From contig NZ_NBYX01000009.1 of NCBI RefSeq assembly GCF_002099195.1, forward strand, positions 124,001-188,000: a DNA stretch of 64,000 bases, written 5' to 3'. A program made the translations under genes and the position numbers. Below, in pieces: positions 15,901 to 24,177 of this stretch (the stretch's first letter is position 1; the number at the start of each line of letters is the position of its first letter). The stretch comes from Burkholderia puraquae (GTDB taxonomy: Bacteria; Pseudomonadota; Gammaproteobacteria; Burkholderiales; Burkholderiaceae). Under the pieces are notes generated by a model. That model was not told where the DNA came from, did not search any database, and was given only the letters and a program-made list of their open reading frames with translations.

Positions 15901-16656
15901 ATGGACTACCTGCTGACGCTTGCCGTTGACCCTGCCGTCTGGGCTGCGCTCCTGACGCTCGTCGTGATGGAAGTCGTGCTCGGCATCGACAACCTGATCT
16001 TCATCTCGATCCTCAGCAACAAGCTGCCCGAAGCGCAGCGCGCTCGCACGCAGCGCCTCGGCATCGCGCTCGCGCTGGTGATGCGCCTTGCGCTGCTCGG
16101 CAGCGTCGCGTGGATCGCGAGCCTGACCGAACCGGTGTTCACGCTGTTTGACCATGCGTTCTCGTGGCGCGACCTGATCCTGCTGTCGGGTGGCCTGTTC
16201 CTCGTCTGGAAGGCGACGACCGAGATCCATCACCACGTGTCGCACGACGGTGAAGGCGCGGGCGGTGCCGGCGGCGCGGTCGGCCTGACGATGTGGGCCG
16301 CGATCGGCCAGATCGTGATGCTCGACATCGTGTTCTCGATCGACAGCATCGTGACGGCGATCGGCATGACCGAACACGTGCCGATCATGTTCGTCGCGGT
16401 GATCGTCGCCGTCGCCGTGATGCTGTTCGCGGCACAGCCGCTCGCCCGTTTCATCGACCGCAACCCGACCATCGTGATGCTCGCGCTGTCGTTCCTGGTC
16501 GTGATCGGCATGACGCTGATCGCAGAAGGTTTCGGTTCGCATGTGCCGAAGGGTTACATCTACGCGGCAATGGCGTTCTCGGCTTTCGTCGAAGGCATGA
16601 ACATGCTGGCGCGGCGCGCGAAGGCGAAGCGTTCGGCACCGACGGAAGGTCGCTGA
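15901..16656 (+). CDS. TerC-family integral membrane protein
   Basis: A 251-residue inner-membrane protein of the TerC/Alx/YoaE group, associated with tellurite resistance and, in better-studied members, with manganese export. About seven helices are visible. The two signature helices carry acidic residues: [17 protein letters not shown] (residues 22-38) and [19 protein letters not shown]. The loop [13 protein letters not shown] is rich in histidine and acidic residues. Length is normal for the short TerC form without a C-terminal domain. It is divergent from an NhaR-type regulator. The substrate in this organism is not known. Confidence 0.85.
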   Translation: MDYLLTLAVDPAVWAALLTLVVMEVVLGIDNLIFISILSNKLPEAQRARTQRLGIALALVMRLALLGSVAWIASLTEPVFTLFDHAFSWRDLILLSGGLFLVWKATTEIHHHVSHDGEGAGGAGGAVGLTMWAAIGQIVMLDIVFSIDSIVTAIGMTEHVPIMFVAVIVAVAVMLFAAQPLARFIDRNPTIVMLALSFLVVIGMTLIAEGFGSHVPKGYIYAAMAFSAFVEGMNMLARRAKAKRSAPTEGR

Positions 16657-16746
16657 GCTACCGCGCGTGAAGCCGGCCGCCGCGGCGGCAGGTTCGCGCG
16701 CCTCATACGGAATCCAGACGAAATTCGCACGGAAAGGAGAAGCGCG

Positions 16747-17082
16747 ATGAAATGCCCAGTCTGCAAGACGCCCGACCTGCTGATGGCCGAGCGCCAGTCG
16801 ATCGAGATCGACTACTGTCCGACCTGCCGCGGCGTGTGGCTCGATCGCGGCGAGCTCGACAAGCTGATCGCGCGCGAGACCGGCGACACACCGGTGCGTC
16901 GCGACGAGCCGCCTGTGCGGCACGATGCGCACGCGCCGCGCGGCCAAGAGGGCGGGTGGGGGCGCGACGCTCGCTCGCATGACGATCGTGACAGACGCGA
17001 CGGCCGCTCGCACGGCGATCGCTACAAGCACGACGGCCAGCGTCGCCGGAAATCGGTGTTCGACCTGTTCGACTTCGACTGA
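16747..17082 (+). CDS. Small TFIIB-type zinc-ribbon protein
   Basis: A 111-residue protein. The first 45 residues form a zinc ribbon with two cysteine pairs, CPVC (Cys3, Cys6) and CPTC (Cys24, Cys27), followed by RGVWLDRGELDKLI, the signature of the bacterial zf-TFIIB family. The rest is highly charged (Arg, Asp, His) and probably disordered, ending in SVFDLFDFD, where an acidic-aromatic tail is common in this family. AAGGAGA at 16734-16740 places the start at ATG 16747. It follows terC by 90 bases on the same strand and is closed by the terminator at 17103-17138. Its molecular role is unknown. Confidence 0.8.
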   Translation: MKCPVCKTPDLLMAERQSIEIDYCPTCRGVWLDRGELDKLIARETGDTPVRRDEPPVRHDAHAPRGQEGGWGRDARSHDDRDRRDGRSHGDRYKHDGQRRRKSVFDLFDFD

Positions 17083-17102
17083 TTGCGCCGTGCGCCGTAA
17101 AG

Positions 17103-17138
17103 AAAAGCCCCGCCGGGCGCGTACCCGGCGGGGCTTTT
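17103..17138. terminator. Bidirectional rho-independent terminator
   Basis: AAAAGCCCCGCCGGG (17103-17117) pairs perfectly with CCCGGCGGGGCTTTT (17124-17138) around a six-base loop. A-run and T-run flank the G+C stem, so it serves both the plus-strand zinc-ribbon gene and the minus-strand hsp20 pair that converge here. Confidence 0.9.
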
Positions 17139-17171
17139 TCATGCGTTCGCGGTGGTGGTACGCACCAATGC

Positions 17172-17582
17172 TTACGCGTTGCCCGCCGTCACGTCGATGC
17201 GGCGCGGACGCGTTTCCTCGCGGCGCGGAATCGTCAGCGTCAGCACGCCGTCGCGCAGGTTCGCGTCGATCCTCGACGTGTCGAGGTCGGCGCTCAGCAC
17301 GAAGCTGCGCGCATAGCGCGTCGCCCGAACTTCGGCGTGACGCACGCGCAGGTCGGCCGGCGTGTCGAGGTGCGTGTCGGCCTCGATCGTCAGCGTGTTG
17401 TCGTGCACCTTCACGTCGAGGTTCTCGCGCGGCACGCCGGGCAGGTCGGCCCGCAGCGTGACGCCGAGATGATTCTCGACGATGTCGACGGCCGGCGTGA
17501 TCGCGGGCCGGCGGGCGGCTTCGGCGGCAGCGGGGTGAACCGTGTTCGTCTGACGCTCGGCCAGGGTCGGGTTCGCATTCAT
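17172..17582 (-). CDS. Hsp20 / alpha-crystallin small heat-shock protein (second copy)
   Basis: A 136-residue ATP-independent holdase of the cytoplasm. The alpha-crystallin domain runs from about residue 30 (PAVDIVENHLGVTLRADLPGV) through VHDNTLTIEAD to the conserved ANLRDGVLTLTIPR. The C-terminal tail holds the IDV segment after PRR, a weak match to the IxI oligomer motif. It is the distal gene of a pair, 16 bases behind the first hsp20 (17599-18039), with GAGGAT as its Shine-Dalgarno. The two proteins differ greatly in sequence, as in class A / class B small heat-shock pairs. Confidence 0.88.
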   Translation of the reverse strand: MNANPTLAERQTNTVHPAAAEAARRPAITPAVDIVENHLGVTLRADLPGVPRENLDVKVHDNTLTIEADTHLDTPADLRVRHAEVRATRYARSFVLSADLDTSRIDANLRDGVLTLTIPRREETRPRRIDVTAGNA

Positions 17583-17598
17583 GTCGGTATCCTCAATA

Positions 17599-18039
17599 TT
17601 ATTGAACGGTGATCGCGCGTGGCTTCGATGCCTCGCGCCGGCCGACGCGAATCAGCAGGCAGCCGTTTTCGTAGCGGGCGCTGACCTGGTCGGGATCCGC
17701 GTCCCGCGGCAGTTCGACGACACGGCGGAATGCGCCGTGAAAGCGCTCCTGTGCATAGGTGCGCAGATCGTCGCCTTCGCTGCGCGGCGCCGGCTTGCGC
17801 TCGCCGCTGATCGTCAGCAGATCCTTGTCGATCGATACGTCGAAGTCGGCCGCGGCCATGCCGGGCGCGAACGCGACGATCTCGATGGCGCCGTCGGTGG
17901 CGCCCACGTTGAGCGCGGGAAAGGCGCCGGGCCGCACCGCGCGAATGCCGGACGGACGTTCGCCGAGCAGGTTCGCCACCTGCCGCTGCACGCGGGCGAA
18001 TTCGTCGAACAGGTCGCTGCCGAAATGGATACCGCTCAT
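17599..18039 (-). CDS. Hsp20 / alpha-crystallin small heat-shock protein (first copy)
   Basis: A 146-residue small heat-shock protein. The N-terminal arm is MSGIHFGSDLFDEFARVQRQV. The alpha-crystallin domain contains VGATDGAIEIVAFAPGMAAADFDVSIDKDLLTISGERK and ends with ARYENGCLLIRVGR. The C-terminal AITV supplies an IxI/V-type motif. ATG 18039 is preceded by a strong AGGAGGA. That Shine-Dalgarno can pair with an upstream GTCTCC, and a sigma-32-like promoter lies at 18168-18195, so both transcription and translation may be heat-responsive. It is the promoter-proximal member of the pair. Confidence 0.89.
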   Translation of the reverse strand: MSGIHFGSDLFDEFARVQRQVANLLGERPSGIRAVRPGAFPALNVGATDGAIEIVAFAPGMAAADFDVSIDKDLLTISGERKPAPRSEGDDLRTYAQERFHGAFRRVVELPRDADPDQVSARYENGCLLIRVGRREASKPRAITVQ

Positions 18040-18043
18040 GTTG

Positions 18044-18071
18044 GTCCTCCTGAACAGGGAACGCGGGAGAC
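18044..18071 (-). promoter_or_regulatory. Possible RNA-thermometer stem masking the hsp20 ribosome site
   Basis: In the minus-strand leader, GTCTCC (18071-18066) can pair with GGAGGAC (18050-18044), leaving one bulged G. This would bury the whole Shine-Dalgarno of the first hsp20 gene. Six pairs around a 15-base loop is marginally stable, as expected for a heat-opened switch. It is read from sequence only and is not folded computationally. Confidence 0.4.
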
Positions 18072-18167
18072 GTGACGGCGCGACGCCTGCGGCGGGCGCG
18101 ACGCGGGAGCTCCACTGGGTCGAAACGGGGGCAGTGCGTTGGTTGGTGCACGGCCCGACGACGTGTA

Positions 18168-18195
18168 ATTAGTGGCCGCCGCAGCGCATTTCAAG
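18168..18195 (-). promoter_or_regulatory. Sigma-32-like heat-shock promoter of the hsp20 pair
   Basis: On the minus strand CTTGAAA (18195-18189) matches the sigma-32 -35 box exactly. After 13 bases CCACTAAT (18175-18168) gives a fair -10 (CCCCATNT-type). It leaves a leader of about 120 nt before the first hsp20 gene. Confidence 0.6.
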
Positions 18196-18287
18196 GGGGG
18201 AGTCTGCAATCTGCATCAATGCATGCGCGTGCGATTCGATGCGACAATCGCCGCGATCTGTTTGCAGACCAACGACACGGGACAATC

Positions 18288-19205
18288 ATGGACATTCGAC
18301 GCATCGCGATCGTCGGCGCCGGCGTGATCGGCGCGAGCTGGGCCGCTTTCTATCTGACGCAGGGCTTCGACGTCGTCGCGACCGATCCGGCGCCGCAAGC
18401 CGACGCGCGGCTGCGCGACGCGCTGGCTGCATTTCTCGGCGACCGGGCCGCCGAACTTTCCGCGCGGCTGTCGTTCGACGCCGATCTCGCGCGCGCGCTC
18501 GACGGCGTCGACTTCGTGCAGGAGAACGGCCCGGAGCGGCTCGACCTGAAGCGGGCGCTGTACCGGCAGATGGACGATGTGCTGCCCGCGCACGTGCCGA
18601 TCGCGTCGAGTTCGTCGGGCCTGAAAATGTCGGACATCCAGACCGCATGCGACAAGCATCCGGAACGTTGCCTGATCGCGCATCCGTTCAATCCGCCGCA
18701 CCTGATTCCGCTCGTCGAGCTGGTTGGCGGCGATGCCACCAGCCAGGACGTGATCGCGCGCGTGAAGGATTTCTACGATGCGCTCGGCAAGCAGACGATC
18801 GTCCTCAACAAGGAGATGACCGGCCACGTCGCGAACCGGCTCGCGGCCGCGCTGTTCCGCGAGGTGTATCACCTCGTCGGCGAAGGTGTCGTGAGCGTGG
18901 CCGATGCGGACAAGGCCGTCGCATGGGGCCCCGGCCTGCGCTGGGGGCTGATGGGGCAGTGCCTGACCTATCACCTCGGCGGCGGCGCGGGCGGGATCGC
19001 GCACTTTCTCGAACACCTGTCGGGGCCGATCACGAGCTGGTGGGACGACCTCGGCACGCCTTCGTTCGATCCGGACGTCGATCGCAAGCTGAACGACGAA
19101 TTGCGCGCGATCCAGGGCGCGCGTTCGATGCAGGAACTGGCGGCCGAGCGCGACCGGCTGCTCGTCGAATTGATCGACGCGCGGCGCCGCAGCTTCCTGC
19201 CCTGA
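18288..19205 (+). CDS. 3-hydroxyacyl-CoA / L-carnitine-type dehydrogenase
   Basis: A 305-residue NAD-dependent dehydrogenase. The N-terminal Rossmann fold is clear: IAIVGAGVIGASWAAFYLTQGFDVVATD, with the final Asp selecting NAD over NADP. The catalytic segment SSSSGLKMSDIQTACDKHPERCLIAHPFNPPHLIPLVELV contains the conserved His of AHPFNPP. The family includes 3-hydroxybutyryl-CoA, L-carnitine and L-gulonate (lambda-crystallin) dehydrogenases. The length of about 305, the single C-terminal domain and the GLRWGLMGQCLTYHLGGG stretch fit the carnitine/gulonate group better than FadB-type enzymes. No CoA-pathway gene is adjacent, so the substrate remains open. Confidence 0.78.
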   Translation: MDIRRIAIVGAGVIGASWAAFYLTQGFDVVATDPAPQADARLRDALAAFLGDRAAELSARLSFDADLARALDGVDFVQENGPERLDLKRALYRQMDDVLPAHVPIASSSSGLKMSDIQTACDKHPERCLIAHPFNPPHLIPLVELVGGDATSQDVIARVKDFYDALGKQTIVLNKEMTGHVANRLAAALFREVYHLVGEGVVSVADADKAVAWGPGLRWGLMGQCLTYHLGGGAGGIAHFLEHLSGPITSWWDDLGTPSFDPDVDRKLNDELRAIQGARSMQELAAERDRLLVELIDARRRSFLP

Positions 19206-19229
19206 TCGCGCCGGAGCGTCGGCGTCCGG

Positions 19230-19511
19230 CTATTGCTGCGAGGTTGCCTGCGGCGCCGGCGGCGTCTGGGCCAGCCATGCGGGGCTGGCGGCCTGCACGA
19301 GTTCGCGGTTGCGCGCACGGGTCGCGGCGCTCGGCGGGTAGTTGCCGTCGTTCGTCGGCAGTTCGCCGTCGAGATAGGCCTGCTTGAGTTGCGCGATGAC
19401 TTCCGCGCGGGTCAGCCCCTGTTCGGGCGCCGCGGTATCGGTCGTCTGGGCAAAGGCTGGGGACAGCAGGGCGGCGGCGGCGGTCGCGACGGCGAATCGC
19501 AGGATATTCAT
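19230..19511 (-). CDS. DUF4148 small exported protein
   Basis: A 93-residue protein with a signal peptide (MNILRFAVATAAAALLSPAFAQ). The mature part has the DUF4148 pattern LTRAEVIAQLKQAYLDGELPTNDGNYPP, followed by an Ala/Gln/Pro-rich end. These small periplasmic proteins occur in many copies in Burkholderia, and their role is unknown. It converges with the dehydrogenase gene, whose stop lies 24 bases away. A weak 6-bp stem, GCCGGA/TCCGGC at 19210-19230, sits between them. Confidence 0.8.
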   Translation of the reverse strand: MNILRFAVATAAAALLSPAFAQTTDTAAPEQGLTRAEVIAQLKQAYLDGELPTNDGNYPPSAATRARNRELVQAASPAWLAQTPPAPQATSQQ

Positions 19512-19682
19512 GGCGTGCTCCGATCAAGGGGAAGGGGTACCGGATGCGCGCGGCGGCTGGCCGTGCGTTCCGATGGGTCCCATTGTCGCGAGCGGGTGCT
19601 GCGCGGACGATGACGCGTTCCGGGCAAAGCTGTCAGTTGCGGGCGCGATCCCTCCTGCGTGTGTCGCGCCCGGTGCGGTTGG

Positions 19683-20531
19683 TTACAACTCTGATGCCGC
19701 CGTGATCAGCGTCGCTTCGAGTGCGAGCGTCGAACGCGACGCGGCTGTCGGCCGGTCGATCACGTATTCGAGTTCGCCGAGTTCGGGCAGCCCCGCGTCG
19801 AGCCGCGCGAGCCCGGCCGGGATCACGTAGCCGGCGAACGCGCTGACGCCGAGCCCCGCGCTTGCAGCGGCGCGCAACACCGCGACGCTGCTGCTCACGA
19901 CCGCGATCCGGTACGGCCGCCCGACGGCTTCGAGCGATTCGAGCACGCGGCGGCGCGATACGCTCGGCTCCGGATGCATCGCGAGCGGCAGCACGGCCTC
20001 GTGGCCGGTGATCCGCGAATCAGGGCCCGTACACCAGTACAGCGGCTCGCTGCGGATCACGCGGCCGCGCCGGCTGCCTGCAATGCGCTTCGCAAACACG
20101 AGATCGTGCCGCCCTTCGTCGAGCGCATCGAACAGGTCGCCCGACAGCCCGGTCGAAATCGCGAGCTCGACTTCCGGATTGCGCTGCACGAAGCTCGCGA
20201 GCGCGGCCGTCAGGTGCGCCGACGCGAAATCCTCCGACATCGCGAGCCGCACCTTGCCCGACAGCGGCGGCCCGCACACCGACGTGACGGCTTCGTCCAT
20301 CAGCTCGAGGATGCGCACCGCGTAGCGGAACAGCGCGTCGCCGTGCTGCGACAGGTGCACGTTGCGCGTGTCGCGTTCGAACAGCGGCCGGTCGAGCAGC
20401 TCCTCGAGGCGGCGGATATGCTGGCTGACGGTCGACTGCGACAGGCTCACGCGCTCGGACGCAGCAGTGAAGCTGCCGGACTGGGCGACGGCGACGAAGC
20501 TGCGCAGCAGCTCGGGCGGTAACGGACGCAT
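19683..20531 (-). CDS. LysR-type regulator, probable controller of the malonate operon
   Basis: A 282-residue regulator. The helix-turn-helix domain ELLRSFVAVAQSGSFTAASERVSLSQSTVSQHIRRLEELLDRPLFERD opens the protein. The effector domain starts near GKVRLAMSEDFASAHLTAAL. ATG 20531 starts the family-typical MRPLPPELLRSF; the longer frame to 20630 adds nothing recognisable. It is divergent from madL across 331 bases. LysR regulators (MdcR) control malonate decarboxylase operons in Klebsiella and Pseudomonas, so the role is likely here, though proof is lacking. Confidence 0.82.
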   Translation of the reverse strand: MRPLPPELLRSFVAVAQSGSFTAASERVSLSQSTVSQHIRRLEELLDRPLFERDTRNVHLSQHGDALFRYAVRILELMDEAVTSVCGPPLSGKVRLAMSEDFASAHLTAALASFVQRNPEVELAISTGLSGDLFDALDEGRHDLVFAKRIAGSRRGRVIRSEPLYWCTGPDSRITGHEAVLPLAMHPEPSVSRRRVLESLEAVGRPYRIAVVSSSVAVLRAAASAGLGVSAFAGYVIPAGLARLDAGLPELGELEYVIDRPTAASRSTLALEATLITAASEL

Positions 20532-20862
20532 TGCTAAATCCACTGAATCGGTTTCGACAACTTCATAAATGGCCGGATATTGCGGCGCTAGTATCGGATC
20601 ACGCGCCGGTGCGGCCCATGCAAGGGGCACATCGGACGCGTAGCCCGTGTCGCGCCGCCAGCTCCATCGGTCAGTCTAAGCCATCCGGCGTCCGGCCCGA
20701 AACCGCATCATCCCATCGACCGCCCGAGAATGCGCTCGCACGACGAGCCGCCGGGTCGCGGCGCCCCGCCGCAGGAGACAGACTGTCCGCGCCCGGGACC
20801 GGCGTGCGGGCCTGGCTCCCGCACGCGTCAGGCGCCCGTCACGAAGAGACTGGAGACGACTC
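20532..20862. other. Divergent control region of malonate operon and its LysR gene
   Basis: There is no gene in these 331 bases. The first 70 bases next to the LysR start are comparatively A+T-rich and probably hold the regulator sites and promoters. The remainder is G+C-rich and looks like the leader of the madL transcript. TGGAGA just ahead of 20863 is the madL ribosome site. I could not identify clear -35/-10 pairs. Confidence 0.45.
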
Positions 20863-21258
20863 ATGATCATCTACGGAACCGCGCTGCTGGCGTTCTGCCA
20901 CCTGGCCGGACTGTTCCTCGGCGACCTGCTCGGCAGCGCGATCGGCGTGAAGACCAACGTCGGCGGCGTCGGCATCGCGATGCTGCTGCTGATCTGCCTG
21001 CGCCTGTGGCTGCACCGGCGCGGCTGGCTGCCGAAGGAGACCGAGGCCGGCGTCGGCTTCTGGGGCGCGATGTACATCCCCGTCGTCGTGGCGATGGCCG
21101 CGAACCAGAACGTCGTCGCCGCGCTGAAAGGCGGCCCGGTCGCGCTGCTGGCCGCCGTCGGCGCGGTCGCGATCTGCGCATGCTGCATCGCGGTACTCGT
21201 GCGCACCGGGCGCGACGACACGGCCTTCGCGGGCGTGCCGCAATTCGAAGAACAGTGA
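20863..21258 (+). CDS. madL: Malonate transporter, MadL subunit
   Basis: A 131-residue membrane protein with four hydrophobic segments, the first being MIIYGTALLAFCHLAGLFLGDLLGSAIGVKTNVGGVG. MadL works together with MadM as a sodium- or proton-coupled malonate importer. The stretch AMYIPVVVAMAANQNVVAALKGGP is typical of MadL. It is the first gene of the malonate operon, and madM begins 11 bases after its stop. Confidence 0.88.
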   Translation: MIIYGTALLAFCHLAGLFLGDLLGSAIGVKTNVGGVGIAMLLLICLRLWLHRRGWLPKETEAGVGFWGAMYIPVVVAMAANQNVVAALKGGPVALLAAVGAVAICACCIAVLVRTGRDDTAFAGVPQFEEQ

Positions 21259-21269
21259 AGGAGGCCGCC

Positions 21270-22037
21270 ATGCTGCAGATGCTCGAAAAAACCGTCGCCC
21301 ACAACGGGCTCGTCGCGTCGTTCGCACTGGTCGGCCTGATCATGTGGCTGTCGTCGATCGCGTCGCGCAAGCTCACGTTCGGCCGCGTACACGGCTCCGC
21401 GATCGCGATCGTGATCGGCCTTGTGCTCGCCTATGTCGGCGGCGCGTTCACCGGCGGCGAGAAGGGGCTCGCCGACGTGCGGCTGTTCGCCGGTGTCGGC
21501 CTGATGGGCGGCGCGATGCTGCGCGATTTCGCGATCGTCGCGACCGCGTTCGAAGTGCAGCCGACCGAGGCGCGCAAGGCCGGCCTCGTCGGCGTCGTGT
21601 CGCTGCTGCTCGGCACCGTGCTGCCGTTCATCGTCGGCGCGAGCATCGCGCGCGCGTTCGGTTACACCGATGCGGTCAGCATGACGACGATCGGCGCGGG
21701 CGCCGTCACCTACATCGTCGGGCCCGTCACGGGCGCGGCGATCGGCGCGAGCTCCGACGTGATCGCGCTCAGCATCGCGACGGGGCTGGTCAAGGCGATC
21801 ATCGTGATGGTCGGCACGCCGGTTGCGGCCAACTTCATGGGCCTGAAGACGCCGCGCTCCGCGATGATCTTCGGCGGCCTGGCCGGCACCGTGAGCGGCG
21901 TGAGCGCAGGCCTCGCCGCGACCGACCGCCGGCTCGTGCCGTACGGTGCGCTCGTCGCGACGTTCCATACCGGCGTCGGCTGCCTGCTCGGCCCGTCGGT
22001 GCTGTTCTTCACGACGCGCGCGCTGGTCGGCGCGTAG
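21270..22037 (+). CDS. madM: Malonate transporter, MadM subunit
   Basis: A 255-residue, strongly hydrophobic inner-membrane protein, the larger half of the MadLM malonate transporter. Conserved glycine-rich helices such as GVGLMGGAMLRDFAIVATAFEV, TIGAGAVTYIVGPVTGAAIGASSDVIALSIATG and GLAGTVSGVSAGLAATD are seen. ATG 21270 is preceded by AAGGAGG. After its stop, 165 bases separate it from mdcA and contain the G+C stem GGCCCGCGC (22059-22067) with GCGCGGGCC (22081-22089). That stem could damp or stabilise the message between transporter and enzyme genes, but it has no T-run. Confidence 0.88.
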   Translation: MLQMLEKTVAHNGLVASFALVGLIMWLSSIASRKLTFGRVHGSAIAIVIGLVLAYVGGAFTGGEKGLADVRLFAGVGLMGGAMLRDFAIVATAFEVQPTEARKAGLVGVVSLLLGTVLPFIVGASIARAFGYTDAVSMTTIGAGAVTYIVGPVTGAAIGASSDVIALSIATGLVKAIIVMVGTPVAANFMGLKTPRSAMIFGGLAGTVSGVSAGLAATDRRLVPYGALVATFHTGVGCLLGPSVLFFTTRALVGA

Positions 22038-22202
22038 CACGTCGCGTGCGATTCGGGCGGCCCGCGCGTGCAGCCGGCGTGCGCGGGCCCGGGCACGCCG
22101 CATCCATCGCGGCGTCCTCTGAGTCGCATTCGTCAACATCATCAATCGGCGGCGGCGCCAGGCTTAGAATGCCGCTGAACCATCGAAGCGGGAGAACTGT
22201 TC

Positions 22203-23849
22203 ATGACGGGATGGAATCACGCGCGGCAGGCGCGCGATGCACGCCTCGCGGCCGGTGCGCGTTTCGCGCAGGGCAAGCGGGTCGACGCGCGCGACACCGT
22301 GGCGTTGCTCGAAGCGGTGCTGCGGCCAGGCGACCGCGTCTGCCTCGAAGGCGACAACCAGAAGCAGGCCGACCTGCTCGCGACGGCGCTCGCCGACGTC
22401 GACAGCGCGAAGATCCACGACCTGCACATGGTGCAGTCGGGCGTCGTGCTGCCCGAGCATCTCGACGTGTTCGAGCGCGGCATCGCGAAGCGTCTCGACT
22501 TCGCGTATTCGGGCCCGCAGTCGCAGCGCATTGCGAAGCTGCTGTTCGGCGGCAAGATCGCGCTCGGCGCGGTGCATACCTATCTCGAGCTGTTTGCACG
22601 CTACTTCATCGACCTCACGCCGCAGGTCGCGCTGATCGCCGCGGTCAGTGCCGATCGCGACGGCAACCTGTACACCGGCCCGAACACCGAAGATACGCCG
22701 ACCGTCGTCGAGGCCACCGCGTTCAAGGACGGCATCGTGATCGCGCAGGTCGATCGCATCGTCGACAAGGTGCCGCGCGTCGACATCCCGGGCGACCGCG
22801 TGCATTTCGTCGTCGAGGCCGGCCGGCCGTTCTACGTCGAGCCGCTGTTCACGCGCGATCCGGCCGCGATCACCGAAACGCAGATCCTCACCGCGATGCT
22901 CGCGATCAAGGGCGTCTACGAGCCGTACGGCATCAAGCGCCTGAACCACGGGATCGGCTTCAACACGGCCGCGATCGAGCTGCTGTTGCCGACCTACGGC
23001 GAGAAGCTCGGGCTGAAGGGCAAGGTCTGCTCGCACTGGGCGCTCAATCCGCACCCGACGCTGATTCCCGCGATCGAGTCGGGCTGGGTCGAGCAGATCC
23101 ACTGCTTCGGCTCGGAGGTCGGGATGGACGACTACATCCGCGCACGCTCCGACATTTGGTTCACGGGCCCCGACGGGTCGCTGCGCTCGAACCGCGCGTT
23201 CTGCCAGACGGCCGGCCTCTATGCGTGCGACATGTTCATCGGCTCGACGCTGCAGATCGACCTGTCCGGCCATTCGTCGACGGTCACGGCCGAGCGCATT
23301 GCCGGCTTCGGCGGCGCGCCGAACATGGGCAGCGACGCGCGCGGCCGGCGCCACCCGAGCGAGCCATGGCTGAAGGCCGGCGCGGAAGCCGACCCCGACA
23401 CGCCGGCGGCACTCAGGCGCGGCCGCAAGCTGGTCGTGCAGATCGGCGAGACGTTCGGCGACAAGAACGCGCCGATGTTCGTCGAGAAGCTCGACGCGCT
23501 GAAGCTCGCCGACAAGCTGCAGCTCGACCTCGCGCCGATCATGGTCTATGGCGACGACGTCACGCACATCGTCACCGAGGAAGGGATCGCGAACCTGCTG
23601 ATGTGCCGCGACAAGGATGAACGCGAGCACGCGATCCGCGGCGTGGCCGGCTATACGGAGATCGGCCGGGGCCGCGACCGCAGGATGGTCGAGCGGCTGC
23701 GCGAACGCGGCGTGATCCGTCGCCCGGAGGATCTCGGCATCGATCCGCTCGACGCCGATCGGCGCTGGCTCGCCGCGCGTTCGATCAAGGATCTCGTGCA
23801 CTGGTCGGGCGGGCTCTATGCGCCGCCGGCCCGGTTCCGCAACTGGTGA
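22203..23849 (+). CDS. mdcA: Malonate decarboxylase alpha subunit
   Basis: A 548-residue subunit that swaps acetyl for malonyl on the acyl-carrier protein (acetyl-S-ACP:malonate ACP transferase). The product is then decarboxylated and the acetyl-ACP is recycled. The sequence has the MdcA/citrate-lyase-alpha-like CoA-transferase fold, with landmarks VCLEGDNQKQADLLA, IAAVSADRDGNLYTGPNTEDTPT and IAGFGGAPNMGSDARGRRHPS. The length is the family norm. GGGAGAA lies just upstream of ATG 22203. mdcC follows after 10 bases. Confidence 0.92.
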   Translation: MTGWNHARQARDARLAAGARFAQGKRVDARDTVALLEAVLRPGDRVCLEGDNQKQADLLATALADVDSAKIHDLHMVQSGVVLPEHLDVFERGIAKRLDFAYSGPQSQRIAKLLFGGKIALGAVHTYLELFARYFIDLTPQVALIAAVSADRDGNLYTGPNTEDTPTVVEATAFKDGIVIAQVDRIVDKVPRVDIPGDRVHFVVEAGRPFYVEPLFTRDPAAITETQILTAMLAIKGVYEPYGIKRLNHGIGFNTAAIELLLPTYGEKLGLKGKVCSHWALNPHPTLIPAIESGWVEQIHCFGSEVGMDDYIRARSDIWFTGPDGSLRSNRAFCQTAGLYACDMFIGSTLQIDLSGHSSTVTAERIAGFGGAPNMGSDARGRRHPSEPWLKAGAEADPDTPAALRRGRKLVVQIGETFGDKNAPMFVEKLDALKLADKLQLDLAPIMVYGDDVTHIVTEEGIANLLMCRDKDEREHAIRGVAGYTEIGRGRDRRMVERLRERGVIRRPEDLGIDPLDADRRWLAARSIKDLVHWSGGLYAPPARFRNW

Positions 23850-23859
23850 GGAAGAGGGC

Positions 23860-24177
23860 ATGGAACAGTTGAACTATCGCTTCACTGCGCGCGAGCGCGC
23901 GAAGGGCGAGCAGGCCGCGGCGCTGGTCGGCGTCGTGGCATCCGGCAATCTCGAAGTGCTCGTCGAGCGCGTGCTGCCGGGCAATGAATGCGAGATCGAC
24001 ATCCGCACCGCGGCGGTCGGTTTCGGTGCGGTGTGGCAGGCCGTCGTCACGGATTTCGTCGAGCGGCGCACGCCGGGCGGGTTGAAGCTGTCGATCAACG
24101 ACGGCGGCGCACGGCCCGACATGGTGTCGCTGCGGCTCGCGCAGGCCGTGCGCGCGATCGAGGGAGACGCCAAATGA
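23860..24177 (+). CDS. mdcC: Malonate decarboxylase acyl-carrier protein (delta subunit)
   Basis: A 105-residue carrier protein bearing the 2'-(5''-phosphoribosyl)-3'-dephospho-CoA arm. The attachment region VGVVASGNLEVLVE contains Ser28, the probable modified residue by comparison with Klebsiella MdcC. ATG 23860 matches the family start (MEQL); the longer frame upstream is inside mdcA. Its stop overlaps the mdcD start (ATGA). MdcB and MdcG, encoded downstream, make and attach the prosthetic group. Confidence 0.9.
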   Translation: MEQLNYRFTARERAKGEQAAALVGVVASGNLEVLVERVLPGNECEIDIRTAAVGFGAVWQAVVTDFVERRTPGGLKLSINDGGARPDMVSLRLAQAVRAIEGDAK

